Shown: positions 15,141 to 24,814, counted from the first letter of the stretch. The stretch is DNA of 48,775 bases from an uncultured Bacteroidales bacterium (GCA_947303335.1 CAMYYB010000012.1:1-48775), one strand, 5' to 3'. The notes: a model not told the origin generated them from the sequence alone. Numbers and translations are program-made.

Positions 15141-16349
15141 TTATTCATCCAATGTGACGGTTTTCAGTATCAATTCTATATCCTCGTTACTCAGCGTGAC
15201 AGGCGCAGAATAATTGATGGAATCCTGAACCACCATACGGGTCAGCTCTTCATAGTCTTCCTTTTTAACGGGCGGGACCAGTTTGTCCATTCCGCATTGC
15301 GACATCAATCGAGCAACGGCTTGCAGGAATATTTCAGCCGCCTTGTCGTCATCGGTGTCATAATCGGCAAAACCGCAATAACGCGCCAACATGGCATATT
15401 TTTCGGTGCATGCAGTTTTCTGGAATTCCAACACGGGCATGAGCATCAGCGAGATAGCCTGTCCATGAGGGAGATGATACTTGGCCCCGATGCTGTGGGC
15501 AAAAGCGTGAACATAGCCCGCCAGCTGGGTGTTGATAGCGTGTCCGCCAAAATAAGCTGCACGACACATCCTTAAACGTGCCTCAATGTTCTCCGGTTCG
15601 CGTATCACAACGGGCAGGTTCTCAAAGATAAGCCGCACGCCCTCTTTGGAAAGGTACATGTTCGCTTCATCCACCTTCACGTCGCTTACCACACCTTCCA
15701 CCAAATGGCTGAGGGCGTCCATACCGCAAGCAGCGGTCACGGTTTGCGGTGCGTGAAGGGTAAGCTCGCTGTCGAGAATCACGTGGGTGACATCAAGACC
15801 TATCAGAACGGTGGAAGTCTTTACTCCTTGACTGTTGTGGACCACCGCACATACAGTCACTTCGGCTCCCGTTCCCGCAGTGGAAGGTACCGAAATCATG
15901 GGGAGCGTCTTTCCCGGAACGGGCAAAAACTTCAACAGCAATGATTTGATGGTTCTATTAGGCAACTTGGCTCCTGCAACAATCATCTTAGTGGTGTCCA
16001 TCACCGAACCGCCACCGAGGGCAATCACGCATTCCGCTTTGCACTCCAATGCCTTTTTGCGTCCCGCCTTGATGAGGTCGATGGTGGGCTCGGAGTTGAT
16101 GTCGTTGAAGATGGCATAATGAATCTGAGCCTTTTCCAATGCTTGGGTGATGGCTTGGTCATAACCCAACTTGCTCAGGGTTTGGTCTGTGACTATCAGC
16201 ACATTTTTGTAGCCACATTTTTGGCAGATGCCACCAATCTTGCGGCGTGCGCCGTTTCCTTCCACCATTTGCGGTTGAGGAAGCGGGACTTTGTGAATCA
16301 CCCTACCGGGCAACCGCCTGATTTGTTCTCTAATGTGATAGGTTTCCAT
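15141..16349 (-). CDS. Iron-containing alcohol dehydrogenase
   Basis: 402 residues of the Fe-ADH family. The NAD-binding GGGS loop is at 112-115, PSTAGTGAEVT follows, and the metal ligands are Asp211 and His215 (GMDALSH), His281 and His295 (the last two 14 residues apart, as in FucO-type enzymes). It interconverts an alcohol and aldehyde in fermentation. It is the first gene of the pair with the aldehyde dehydrogenase, with a -7 box 20 bp upstream. The substrate cannot be told; butanol- and 1,3-propanediol-type enzymes share these motifs. Confidence 0.9.
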   Translation of the reverse strand: METYHIREQIRRLPGRVIHKVPLPQPQMVEGNGARRKIGGICQKCGYKNVLIVTDQTLSKLGYDQAITQALEKAQIHYAIFNDINSEPTIDLIKAGRKKALECKAECVIALGGGSVMDTTKMIVAGAKLPNRTIKSLLLKFLPVPGKTLPMISVPSTAGTGAEVTVCAVVHNSQGVKTSTVLIGLDVTHVILDSELTLHAPQTVTAACGMDALSHLVEGVVSDVKVDEANMYLSKEGVRLIFENLPVVIREPENIEARLRMCRAAYFGGHAINTQLAGYVHAFAHSIGAKYHLPHGQAISLMLMPVLEFQKTACTEKYAMLARYCGFADYDTDDDKAAEIFLQAVARLMSQCGMDKLVPPVKKEDYEELTRMVVQDSINYSAPVTLSNEDIELILKTVTLDE

Positions 16350-16369
16350 ATTTTGTTTGTTAGATGGAG

Positions 16370-16377
16370 CAAAAGTA
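16370..16377 (-). promoter_or_regulatory. -7 box of the adh-aldh operon
   Basis: TACTTTTG on the minus strand, 20 bp before the ATG at 16349. Confidence 0.7.
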
Positions 16378-16482
16378 CAATTATTCTTCGAATTGTTTCC
16401 TTATTTGAAAAAAGATTCCGACCTTTGCAGCCGCAAATTTTGAAAGAAAAAGTACAATTAAAAAACTGTTAATCAAAACATT

Positions 16483-17475
16483 ATGAGTAAGTTTAACAAC
16501 ATAATGAATGAAATCGGCCAGGCTTTGGTGAGCAAAAAGTTCTGGGTCGAGCTGCTTATCATGACCTTCGGCATGTTTATGACGGGTGTCTGCGTCTATT
16601 ATTTCCTTGTTCCCAGCAAGCTGATTGTGGGTTCCATCTCGGGTCTCTCCATCGTGCTGACTAACATTTTTCAAGGGATGGGCATCAACATCAGCTTGTC
16701 TATGATGATTTCCATCATTAACGCTATCCTGCTGATATTGGCTTATCTGCTCATCGGCAAGGAGTTTGGGTTGAAGACGGTTTACTGTGCCATGATTCTC
16801 GGTCCCATGACCAAGTTCTGCGAGTGGCTGTATCCTTGGCAAAACTTCGCCACTCCCAACGAATACCTTGTAAATATGGGTGTCGACCCAAGCCAAGCCT
16901 ATTCCGTGATGGGCAATCCTTGGTTCGACTTGCTTTGCTGCGTCATCATCCTTAGTGCCGCCCAAACGTTGATGTTCTCCATCAACGCCTCTACCGGTGG
17001 TCTGGATATCTTGGCCAAGATTGTCAATAAATACTTGCACTTCGATATGGGTAAGTCGGTGAGTGTAGCGGGAGCCATCATCTGCCTCACTGCTTTCTTC
17101 ATCAACCCCTTCCAGATGGTCGTCATCGGCCTTATCGCCACTTGGATCAACGGTATGGTAGTGAACATGTTCACGGCCAACCTCAACCAGCGTAAGCGCG
17201 TCTGCATCGTCTCGAAGGACTACGACCGCATCCGCCATTACATCATCGACGAGCTACATCGTGGCTGCACCCTTTATGAGGTCATCGGAGGCTACACCAA
17301 CGAGAAGTCGATTGAGCTGGAGTCGCTGCTCACCAACGACGAGTTCTCGAAGCTAATGGAATATCTCGGCAAGAACGAAATCAATGCCTTCACTACAGCC
17401 GGTAACGTCAGCGAGGTGTACGGCTTGTGGGCCAAAGACCGCCACAGAGCAAGAAAACATGCTGAGAAGCGGTAA
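16483..17475 (+). CDS. YitT-family membrane protein
   Basis: 330 residues. The N-terminal two thirds have about five to six membrane helices with the family motifs FLVPSKLIVGSISGLSIVL, LMFSINASTGGLDILAKIV and MVVIGLIATWINGMVV. The C-terminal cytoplasmic DUF2179 domain (about 240-320) includes RGCTLYEVIGGYTNEKSIELESLL. The family's transport role is unproven. The gene stands alone, with a weak GACCTTTG -7 candidate upstream and a strong terminator at 17500. Confidence 0.88.
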   Translation: MSKFNNIMNEIGQALVSKKFWVELLIMTFGMFMTGVCVYYFLVPSKLIVGSISGLSIVLTNIFQGMGINISLSMMISIINAILLILAYLLIGKEFGLKTVYCAMILGPMTKFCEWLYPWQNFATPNEYLVNMGVDPSQAYSVMGNPWFDLLCCVIILSAAQTLMFSINASTGGLDILAKIVNKYLHFDMGKSVSVAGAIICLTAFFINPFQMVVIGLIATWINGMVVNMFTANLNQRKRVCIVSKDYDRIRHYIIDELHRGCTLYEVIGGYTNEKSIELESLLTNDEFSKLMEYLGKNEINAFTTAGNVSEVYGLWAKDRHRARKHAEKR

Positions 17476-17499
17476 GCTATCACTTTTGTTTTTCGTGGT

Positions 17500-17533
17500 A
17501 ACGCGGTTCGGAGTTTTCTCTGGCCGCGTTTTT
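17500..17533 (+). terminator. Intrinsic terminator after the YitT-like gene
   Basis: Stem AACGCGG (17500-17506) / CCGCGTT (17524-17530) followed by TTT. Confidence 0.75.
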
Positions 17534-17549
17534 GTATTGAAAAAAAGTC

Positions 17550-17557
17550 TATTTTTG
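17550..17557 (+). promoter_or_regulatory. -7 box of pepT
   Basis: TATTTTTG, 22 bp before the pepT ATG at 17580. Confidence 0.7.
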
Positions 17558-17579
17558 TGCCGTATTAATCCGCAATAAA

Positions 17580-18803
17580 ATGGAAAAACTCTTAGACAAA
17601 TTCTTGAGATACGTCTCTGTGGAGACCACCTCCGACGAAAACTCTGAATCACAGCCCAGCACCGACAAACAGCTGAACCTGCTGCGGATGCTTCGCGACG
17701 AACTGCAAGCCCTTGGCATTCAAGCTGAACTTGACGAATACGGCTACGTGATGGCTACTATCCCTTCCAATGTGGACAAAGAAATTCCCGCTGTCGGCTT
17801 TATCGCCCATGTGGACACCTCCCCCGATGCTTCGGGCAAGGACATCAAGCCGCAAATCATCCCGAACTACGATGGCGACGACATCGTTTTGAACAAGGAG
17901 AAGAACATCGTCCTGCGTGTGTCGGAATTTCCTGAAATGGCTCAATACAAAGGCCAGACGATGATTACCACCGACGGCACCACTTTATTGGGTGCCGACG
18001 ACAAAGCGGGTGTAGCCGAAATCATGTATGCCGCCCAGTATATGATGGAACATCCTGACTTCAAGCACGGAGAAATCAAGATTGGCTTCACGCCCGACGA
18101 AGAGATTGGAAGAGGTGTGGTGAAGTTTGACGTGAAGAAATTCGGGGCCAAATACGCCTATACGATGGACGGTGGTGAGATTGGGGAACTGGAGTATGAA
18201 AACTTCAACGCCGCTGCCGCGAAAATCCACATCCAAGGCAGCAATATCCATCCCGGCTATGGTAAGGACAAGATGGTCAACTCGATGCTGATTGCAATGG
18301 AACTCAACGCTATGCTACCCGTTGAGCAGCGTCCGCGCTACACACAGGGCTACGAAGGATTCTTCCATCTGACCGAAATCAACGGTACGGTAGAAGAGAC
18401 CAATATGAGCTACATCATCCGCGACCACGACAGAGCAAAGTTCGAGGAAAAGAAAGCCCTCATCACTTCGGTAGCCGAGTTCCTCAACAAGAAATACGGG
18501 AATGTGGTGACTTTGGAACTGAAGCACCAGTACTACAATATGCGTCAGGAGGTAGAGCCACATTTCTTTATCGTAGAACGCGCCCTCAAGGCAATGGAGA
18601 TGGCCAACATCAAGCCAAAAGTGCAGCCCATTCGTGGCGGCACCGACGGGGCCAACCTCTCCTTCATGGGTCTCCCCTGCCCCAATATCTTCGCTGGCGG
18701 ACACAACTTCCACGGGAAGCTGGAATACGTGCCACTTGAAAGCATGATGAAGGCCTCTGAGGTCATCCTGAACATCATCACGCTGTTCCAAGCGGAAGGA
18801 TGA
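17580..18803 (+). CDS. pepT: Peptidase T (tripeptide aminopeptidase)
   Basis: 407 residues, standard PepT length, M20 metallopeptidase family. Zinc-site motifs are HVDTSPDASG (His77, Asp79), LLGADDKAGVAEI, TPDEEIGRG (catalytic Glu), and YTMDGGEIGELEYENF. The C-terminal RGGTDGANLSFMGLPCPNIFAGGHNFHGKLE region carries the last histidine ligand. It removes N-terminal residues from tripeptides in the cytoplasm. The next gene starts 16 bp later on the same strand and may be read through. Confidence 0.95.
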   Translation: MEKLLDKFLRYVSVETTSDENSESQPSTDKQLNLLRMLRDELQALGIQAELDEYGYVMATIPSNVDKEIPAVGFIAHVDTSPDASGKDIKPQIIPNYDGDDIVLNKEKNIVLRVSEFPEMAQYKGQTMITTDGTTLLGADDKAGVAEIMYAAQYMMEHPDFKHGEIKIGFTPDEEIGRGVVKFDVKKFGAKYAYTMDGGEIGELEYENFNAAAAKIHIQGSNIHPGYGKDKMVNSMLIAMELNAMLPVEQRPRYTQGYEGFFHLTEINGTVEETNMSYIIRDHDRAKFEEKKALITSVAEFLNKKYGNVVTLELKHQYYNMRQEVEPHFFIVERALKAMEMANIKPKVQPIRGGTDGANLSFMGLPCPNIFAGGHNFHGKLEYVPLESMMKASEVILNIITLFQAEG

Positions 18804-18819
18804 TTCCTAATGACCCGAA

Positions 18820-20280
18820 ATGAAGGCGTTGACCCTTAGTTCACAACAGAGACGCATCACTCTCGCATCGGTGTTCACCCTTGCGGGAGTGGTGTATTGC
18901 CTTATCTCTTTGGTCAACCACTACCTCTTCAAGACTTACGCGCTCGACTTGGGACTTTACACCCACGCGCTCTACGAATACGCACACTTCCGTGCAGCAG
19001 ATTGCAGCATGTTCAAAGCTGTACCGCAGAGCCTCCTCAGCGACCACTTCGACCTGTATCTGATGCTACTGTCGCCCTTGGTGTATGTGTTCGGCTCTTA
19101 TACATTGCTGATTGTGCAGATAGCCGCCGCTTTATTCGGCGGTTGGGGTGTCTACAAACTCATCAGCCTCTATACGGACAACGACTGGCTGCCGATATTA
19201 GCCACCGCCGCTTTCTTTTTCTCCTTCGGGGTCATCCATCCCTTCGCCTTCGACTATCACTCCAACGTATTGACGGCCATGTTGTTTCCTTGGTTGCTTT
19301 ATTATCTCAAGCAACGGCGTTTCGGAATAGCCTCCCTGTTTGTCGTGCTGTTTGTCATCGGGAAGGAGAATATGTCACTTTGGCTGTTTTTCATCGTCGT
19401 CGGCCTGATGTGGGATTACCGAAAAGACCAGAAAGCCCTTGGGCACTTGGCTGCATACGCGGTCTTTTCTATCGTCTATTTCTTCGTCATCAATATGGTG
19501 GTGATGCCGCGTTTGGGTGGCACGGGAGGCGGTTTTGCCCGTTACGCCCATCTGGGAGACAATTATGCCGACATCGCCAGGAACCTGCTGATGCAGCCAA
19601 TCAAGACCCTGAAGCTTCTCTTTATCAATACGACAGGCAAGCCACATTATGATGGCGTGAAAGAGGAGTTCTACCTCTGCTCCCTCGCCACAGGGATGCT
19701 GTTTACCCTATTGAAACCCAACTACTTGTTTATGCTCATTCCTCTCATCGGGCAAAAGATGCTGGCTTCCGACCATTTGTTTTGGGGGGTGTCGCTCCAA
19801 TATTCCGTTGAGTTCATGCCCGTCCTGATTGTTTCGTCGTTCTTGGTCATCATCAAGCTGAAAAGCCAGATAGGGAGACTCGTTTTGGCCTCAGCCCTGC
19901 TGCTCTCCGTCATCCTGACCACCTTCTACACCATCGGCATACCACGTTCCTACGTCATTCTTGACCAGACCTGCATCTACCAAAAGCGCCATTACGAACA
20001 AAAGAAATACGACGTCCGCTATGTCCGGCAACTGATGGAGATGATTCCTGACGATGCCTCAGTTTGTGCCGCAACAGATTTTGTGCCGCATCTCGCCCTC
20101 CGACCCGAGATATACGACTTCTTCAAGGTGGGCGATAAGGTCAACGCTGAATATATGCTCATCCCGAAGGGTTATTTCGATTACCGCATAGGCCAGAAAC
20201 TCATCTTCCAAAACCGCGACGGATATGAAACCGTCGCCACAGACGGCGAGGTGTTTCTGCTCAAGAAAAAACAAAGCTGA
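18820..20280 (+). CDS. DUF2079 family polytopic membrane protein
   Basis: 486 residues with about ten membrane helices. The first external loop has LDLGLYTHALYEYAHF, and the next has SLLSDHFDLYLMLLSPLVYVFG. This arrangement of acidic residues is the DUF2079 pattern, which resembles GT-C glycosyltransferases. The C-terminal 90 residues are soluble. It converges with a gene for an ArnT-like transferase (5 bp between stops), so it is probably part of the same envelope glycan function even though the strand differs. Substrate unknown. Confidence 0.8.
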   Translation: MKALTLSSQQRRITLASVFTLAGVVYCLISLVNHYLFKTYALDLGLYTHALYEYAHFRAADCSMFKAVPQSLLSDHFDLYLMLLSPLVYVFGSYTLLIVQIAAALFGGWGVYKLISLYTDNDWLPILATAAFFFSFGVIHPFAFDYHSNVLTAMLFPWLLYYLKQRRFGIASLFVVLFVIGKENMSLWLFFIVVGLMWDYRKDQKALGHLAAYAVFSIVYFFVINMVVMPRLGGTGGGFARYAHLGDNYADIARNLLMQPIKTLKLLFINTTGKPHYDGVKEEFYLCSLATGMLFTLLKPNYLFMLIPLIGQKMLASDHLFWGVSLQYSVEFMPVLIVSSFLVIIKLKSQIGRLVLASALLLSVILTTFYTIGIPRSYVILDQTCIYQKRHYEQKKYDVRYVRQLMEMIPDDASVCAATDFVPHLALRPEIYDFFKVGDKVNAEYMLIPKGYFDYRIGQKLIFQNRDGYETVATDGEVFLLKKKQS

Positions 20281-20285
20281 ACCAT

Positions 20286-21758
20286 TTATCTCGTGAAACG
20301 GCAAACGCAATAAGGGTTGGCGTCAACTTCCGACTCCAAATGGAATCCCGCGTTTTCCAAATACGCCTTTAGCCCCTCTATAGGCATCATCTTGTGGTAA
20401 GGAAAAATCACTTCAGAGTACCGATTAAGATCAGCCTCTGCATAGTTGTAATCATAATAATAACCCGCCTGACACAGGTAATCATGGAAAACATAATAGT
20501 TGGTCGGCTGGCTTTGGGTAAGGAATGCCTCGTGATGCTCGTCTAAATAATAGGTGAACTGCTTATCAAAACACTCGGGCAGAATAACAAGGGCGTTCTC
20601 TTTCTCTTTGGCCTCAACCAACTGGTTCACAATGGGTCTGATTTCAGAATGCCAGCCGCTGAAACGCTTGGTGGAACTATCAGGAGAGCAGGATAAAGCC
20701 ATCACTACCACGAATACAGTCATCAGGCTTAGTCCCCAGACCTTTCGTTTCGGGAACAGATAAAGGCAGTAAGCCATCAGGGAAAGATAAAACACGGGAA
20801 ACAGGAAGTAGAAATAGCGGTCGAGGAAAAAGCCCGTGAAGTAGGACAATACAAAAGAGGCCAGCAACGGCACCATCCAAAGCAGGCTGAGGATGGAAAC
20901 AGCACCAAAACTGAATTGCTTCCTGACCACATTGATAATCAGCATAACGAAAGACGCAGCCAAAATGCCGATAGCCAACACCGTAGTGACAGGAACATTG
21001 CACATTCTCCACAGAAAGTCATACAAGGCTTCGGGGCTGGTGGTCTTCGCAATCCAAGTGCCGTTGACACCCGAATCGAAGAATCTCGTGAACAACACAG
21101 GGAACATAGGGGCAAACAAGAGAATAAGGGCAGCCGCATGTATCAGATACGGTTTCCAAATCTTTTGCCGTACTGGTTTAACACCCAATGCGATAAGAAA
21201 CTCCATCACGATAATCCAAACAGAGAGGTAATGCCCGTACATCAGCATCAGGTTGACAAGGGTCAACAGAATGATTTTATACGTTTTTGGATGATGTACA
21301 ATGCTGAGAAACAGCAGTATGGAAGAGGCCGTACAAAAGCCTATTAAGCTGTAGACGCGGCACTCGTGCGCCATATAGATGGAAAAAGTGGAAAAGCAAT
21401 ACAGCAGCGAAGCCGCAATGCCCGTCCACCGATGGATGTACTTCTCACCCGCAAGGTAGAGGGGGACAACCGTCAAAACGCTGAAAACCACCGATAAACT
21501 GCGAATGGCCACCTCGGAGATGCCGAAAACCCGGACCCAGAAATGCAGCAGCAATTCCCAAAGCGGTGGATTGTCTCCCTGACAAAGCATTCTGACAAGA
21601 TCGGGGACAGTTTGCAAAGCCATATAGAGTGAGAAACTCTCGTCGCCCCCAAGGTCGGTTTTTCCAACATACCACACACGCAGCACCAAAGCCACTACGA
21701 GCAGTACAAGGCACTCGATGACGGATTGGCGTTTAGTGGGCGTAGCAAATATCTTCAT
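20286..21758 (-). CDS. ArnT-like glycosyltransferase (GT39 type)
   Basis: 490 residues, about ten to twelve membrane helices. The first periplasmic loop carries the acidic pair in LGGDESFSLYMAL and the later DNPPLWELLLHFWVRVFG, which is the GT-C/ArnT pattern (catalytic acidic residue and the PP motif). The C-terminal 110 residues form a soluble periplasmic part. It transfers a sugar from a lipid-linked donor to an envelope acceptor. Its start overlaps the stop of the upstream paralogue by 4 bp (ATGA). Last gene of the three-gene minus-strand operon. Confidence 0.85.
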   Translation of the reverse strand: MKIFATPTKRQSVIECLVLLVVALVLRVWYVGKTDLGGDESFSLYMALQTVPDLVRMLCQGDNPPLWELLLHFWVRVFGISEVAIRSLSVVFSVLTVVPLYLAGEKYIHRWTGIAASLLYCFSTFSIYMAHECRVYSLIGFCTASSILLFLSIVHHPKTYKIILLTLVNLMLMYGHYLSVWIIVMEFLIALGVKPVRQKIWKPYLIHAAALILLFAPMFPVLFTRFFDSGVNGTWIAKTTSPEALYDFLWRMCNVPVTTVLAIGILAASFVMLIINVVRKQFSFGAVSILSLLWMVPLLASFVLSYFTGFFLDRYFYFLFPVFYLSLMAYCLYLFPKRKVWGLSLMTVFVVVMALSCSPDSSTKRFSGWHSEIRPIVNQLVEAKEKENALVILPECFDKQFTYYLDEHHEAFLTQSQPTNYYVFHDYLCQAGYYYDYNYAEADLNRYSEVIFPYHKMMPIEGLKAYLENAGFHLESEVDANPYCVCRFTR

Positions 21759-23386
21759 GGCTCGTTTGGTTTTGATTTGGCGGCTTCGCGTTGCGCCTTC
21801 AGTTCAGCGACGGTGGGTTGCATATAAATCAATCCCTTGCAAGCATAGACAAAGAAGTTCTTTGTGGGTTTGCCGCCGCGTTCAATCGTAATCGTATCTA
21901 TTGGGGCTATCGACTCAAAGCCACCAGGATAAAGGGCTTCAGGGCGTTTGTAGTAGCGGCTATCGGTGAAGAACCAGAAGTCTTCTCCCTTTCGGAAGCC
22001 GCCGCGTTGCTCGTTAATCCACATATACTTGTGCAGCTTCTCAAGATAGCCTATACCCATCACCTTCATCCCCAAGGGACGAGCCACATAGTAATCGAGA
22101 TTGGCTAACGGGAACCATTCATCGGCGACGATACCGTCTTCGGCTTTCATTACGCCTTCCGCAATTTTCTCCTCACGCAAAGCGGCAAACTTCTCCTCCA
22201 ACTGTTCCCATCCGTACATATCGAGAGTGAAGTCATCGCGGCCCAGTTTTTCAGGCTCAGTATGTCGGTCCAAGGGGATGAAACCCGTCTGGATTTCGAT
22301 GCTTCCCACGACGACCACAAACAGCATCACACTTAAAGCGGCCCTGATGACTTGGGGCAGTTTGAAGCAACCCTCGTATGCAGGATGCTTTTCGCTCAAC
22401 ATACAGGCCGCCAACAGGATAAGTAACACGTAAGCCGGTGCGTTCCAATGCGGCAGCGTGGGACGGGTAAGTGAGAAAGCCAAAAAGGTGAGAATCAGCG
22501 GTAATGCAGTACATAGCACCAGCCGGAGTTTGTACGACTCAATATGGATTCTCCCTTTCAACGCCGCAACAACAGCAATGATGCACAGCACAAAAACGAC
22601 AGGATTGTTGTATAGGAACTCACCCGCCAACTCTGTACCAAAGGTAGCGGGATTGAGGATTCCGCCCCCTACCCGCCCGCTGTGGAAACTGAAGCTGATG
22701 AAGTCGTTCTGCAAGTTCCAATACAATATGGGGAGGCAGCAGATGGCTGAAATCAATAAGGAGAGATACAGAAAAGGGTTCTTGAGTTGCTTGCGGTTGA
22801 ACAGCAGGATATACAGCCCCATACCGACCCAAAGGAAGACGCCAGAGTATTTGGAAAGCATCGCCAACCCTGCAAACAGTCCGAAAAGAAGCCAAGGTGC
22901 CTGAGCCTGTCGAAGGCCCGACCCATTTTGGATTGCTTCTTGCCTCCTAATGACACCAAGCGCTGTCCAAACTGCAAGTAACCAGAACAGCATCAGCGGC
23001 GTATCGGGCATAATGAAGATGCCCGTGATGACAAAGGCATAAATAGAAGCGGTATAGAGCAAGGCAGCATAAAACCCTGTCTGTGCGTCATTGATGTCTT
23101 TGCCGATGCGATATATAATATAGGTGTCGATGGTCATGAAAACGACCGAAGCCAAACGGATAAAAAACTCACTGTCAAACAGCAAATTAAGACTAAACAG
23201 TTGTATCATCCAGCCCACCATTGGCGGATGGTCGAAGTGGCTCCAGTCGGGATAGAGGGCATAGGTCCAATAATACACCTCGTCGTTGCCAAACTCCAAC
23301 AGAGCCGCCAACACACCCCTGACCACCAAGCTCGCCGCCAGCAGTCCCACCATCATCTTCTTGATATCCTGTTCCTTAATTCGCAT
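21755..23386 (-). CDS. ArnT-like glycosyltransferase (GT39 type), carries a REP insertion
   Basis: 543 residues. The classical ArnT/PMT_2 features are clear: FGNDEVYYWTYAL in loop 1, HFDHPPMVGWMIQLF, and repeated membrane helices. The C-terminal 200 residues are soluble and hold ADEWFPLANLDYYVARPLG. Between two helices, around residue 160, the peptide GLRQAQAPW is encoded by a 22-bp repeat identical to 6706-6727, so a REP-like sequence has been inserted without breaking the frame. Middle gene of the operon, overlapping both neighbours by 4 and 11 bp. Confidence 0.85.
   Translation of the reverse strand: MRIKEQDIKKMMVGLLAASLVVRGVLAALLEFGNDEVYYWTYALYPDWSHFDHPPMVGWMIQLFSLNLLFDSEFFIRLASVVFMTIDTYIIYRIGKDINDAQTGFYAALLYTASIYAFVITGIFIMPDTPLMLFWLLAVWTALGVIRRQEAIQNGSGLRQAQAPWLLFGLFAGLAMLSKYSGVFLWVGMGLYILLFNRKQLKNPFLYLSLLISAICCLPILYWNLQNDFISFSFHSGRVGGGILNPATFGTELAGEFLYNNPVVFVLCIIAVVAALKGRIHIESYKLRLVLCTALPLILTFLAFSLTRPTLPHWNAPAYVLLILLAACMLSEKHPAYEGCFKLPQVIRAALSVMLFVVVVGSIEIQTGFIPLDRHTEPEKLGRDDFTLDMYGWEQLEEKFAALREEKIAEGVMKAEDGIVADEWFPLANLDYYVARPLGMKVMGIGYLEKLHKYMWINEQRGGFRKGEDFWFFTDSRYYKRPEALYPGGFESIAPIDTITIERGGKPTKNFFVYACKGLIYMQPTVAELKAQREAAKSKPNEP
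22896..22917 (-). repeat. REP-like repeat inside a glycosyltransferase gene
   Basis: Exact 22-base reverse complement of 6706-6727 within the coding sequence. It adds residues to a loop without a frameshift. Confidence 0.85.
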
Positions 23387-24614
23387 TACCCTGTGGTTTC
23401 CTTTCTTTCATTTTCTTGAAGAGGTACCAGCCGAAGGCCACGAAAGCCACCGCATAGACAAACCAATACAATCCAGTTTGTGCATAATTGATTTCATCCA
23501 AACGGCGGTCCACCACAACAGCGGCAGGATGCCTTGTGACGGGATTCAGATAGAGGAAATTCCTCCCGTTGATATCGATTCGCGTCCTGACGTAAGTGTC
23601 TTCGGGCTGAATGACATAAAACGCCGTCGCGATGCTGTCCATCGTCTTCAGCACCTTGCCGTCCTGCCCAATGAACTTCACTTCCCTCATCATTTCCGCA
23701 GAAGTGGCCACAAACAAAGTGTCGCCCACCAGTTGGGCACAGGTCAGATAAGGAAGCTCGCGGGCATCTTTCACCTTATATTCCAAGGTGAGCGGATAGT
23801 AATACCAGTTGTCGAACTCCACAGCATAGCACAAGCCCTTCTCCAAAGCCTCAAAAACGCTGTCGGCCTCCATACTTTGTGTATTAATCATCGTCAGATT
23901 GTGGCACACCTCATGGACATCGGTGATGTCGTGTGTGTCATCATCGCCCAAAGCATACACACGATGTCCGTTGGAAAGGGCTTTGTCCCAATGCTCAAAG
24001 GCATTGCCGTAAGGGTTCAACACCTCAAGCAGGCGGTAGTTGCTCAAAAACATCATGTCGCTCACCTTATAGCCTTTGGTAAACGAGGCATGAGCCGGCA
24101 TCACGAAGCGGCTCCTTTCGCCCAACTTGTTGATGGTATGCTGCTTCATGTTGAGATTCTGCATAAAGAGGAAGTCGGGCCAATACACCTTTTCGGCCCC
24201 GATGCAGATTTGGTGCGTCTTGCGGATGAGACCATAGCCATGTTCGTAGGCAGGGATATAGTCCTCTTTTTCAGCCCCATGCGGGTTGATGCTCATATAA
24301 TCGGAAATGCCGTAGTGGTCGTAACCCAAGGCCTGATACACGCTGTCGATGGCGATTTCCGTACTCTTGCGTCCGTTGGTCAGGCCGAAGTACTTGCGCG
24401 AGTGGCAATGAAAATGGTATTTCTTCCACTGGTCAGGGTTCATGTCCTGATAAGGATTGTAGAGATACTCCCCCTCGAAGGGACGCGGCTCCTTGAAGCT
24501 GTAAGTCGGCACAGAGAGATAGACATACAGCACCAACAACAGCAACGCAATACCGATGCCCGCCATCACCCTGCCGAAGTAGAACCAGAAGCCGTGTGTT
24601 TTCGCCTTTCGCAT
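23376..24614 (-). CDS. Membrane-anchored PHP-domain phosphoesterase-like protein
   Basis: 412 residues with one membrane helix near each end (GIGIALLLLVLYVYLSV at about 18-32; LYWFVYAVAFVAFGWYLF near 385). Between them is a PHP-like metal domain: YHFHCHSRKY (H-x-H), YDHYGISDYMSIN, MPAHAS, and ALGDDDTHD near residue 225. PHP proteins cleave phosphate esters or pyrophosphate. As first gene of the operon with two ArnT-like transferases, it may act on lipid-phosphate sugar carriers in the envelope; that is inference. A tandem 9-bp array lies just upstream of its start. Confidence 0.75.
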   Translation of the reverse strand: MRKAKTHGFWFYFGRVMAGIGIALLLLVLYVYLSVPTYSFKEPRPFEGEYLYNPYQDMNPDQWKKYHFHCHSRKYFGLTNGRKSTEIAIDSVYQALGYDHYGISDYMSINPHGAEKEDYIPAYEHGYGLIRKTHQICIGAEKVYWPDFLFMQNLNMKQHTINKLGERSRFVMPAHASFTKGYKVSDMMFLSNYRLLEVLNPYGNAFEHWDKALSNGHRVYALGDDDTHDITDVHEVCHNLTMINTQSMEADSVFEALEKGLCYAVEFDNWYYYPLTLEYKVKDARELPYLTCAQLVGDTLFVATSAEMMREVKFIGQDGKVLKTMDSIATAFYVIQPEDTYVRTRIDINGRNFLYLNPVTRHPAAVVVDRRLDEINYAQTGLYWFVYAVAFVAFGWYLFKKMKERKPQGNAN

Positions 24615-24652
24615 AATTTTTGTTGCTATCAGGGTGCAAAGGTAAGAAAATT

Positions 24653-24679
24653 AACTGTAGCAACTGTAGCAACTGTAGC
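24653..24679 (+). repeat. Tandem 9-bp array, AACTGTAGC x3
   Basis: Three exact copies of AACTGTAGC. A related array in the opposite orientation lies at 25429-25455. Confidence 0.9.
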
Positions 24680-24773
24680 AGAGAATTCCATTGCTGTCAT
24701 AATTCGATGATTTATTTTGATTCCGACGGCACAGACAACAATATTTATGATATTTGAAGTCCAAAAACAGGGA

Positions 24774-24798
24774 AAAAACTTGCCAAAAAACTTGCCAA
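24774..24798 (+). repeat. Direct 12-bp repeat AAAAAACTTGCC x2
   Basis: Two adjacent exact copies of AAAAAACTTGCC between the 9-bp array and a -7 box. Confidence 0.8.
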
Positions 24799-24814
24799 AT
24801 CCAGATATTGTGTT

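Noticed and set aside
16381..17238. 285-codon minus-strand frame opposite the YitT-like gene
   Set aside because: Antisense shadow; the YitT frame has membrane helices and a DUF2179 domain.
23286..24710. 474-codon plus-strand frame opposite the PHP gene
   Set aside because: Antisense shadow of the PHP gene and the gene-free element; begins inside a coding region.
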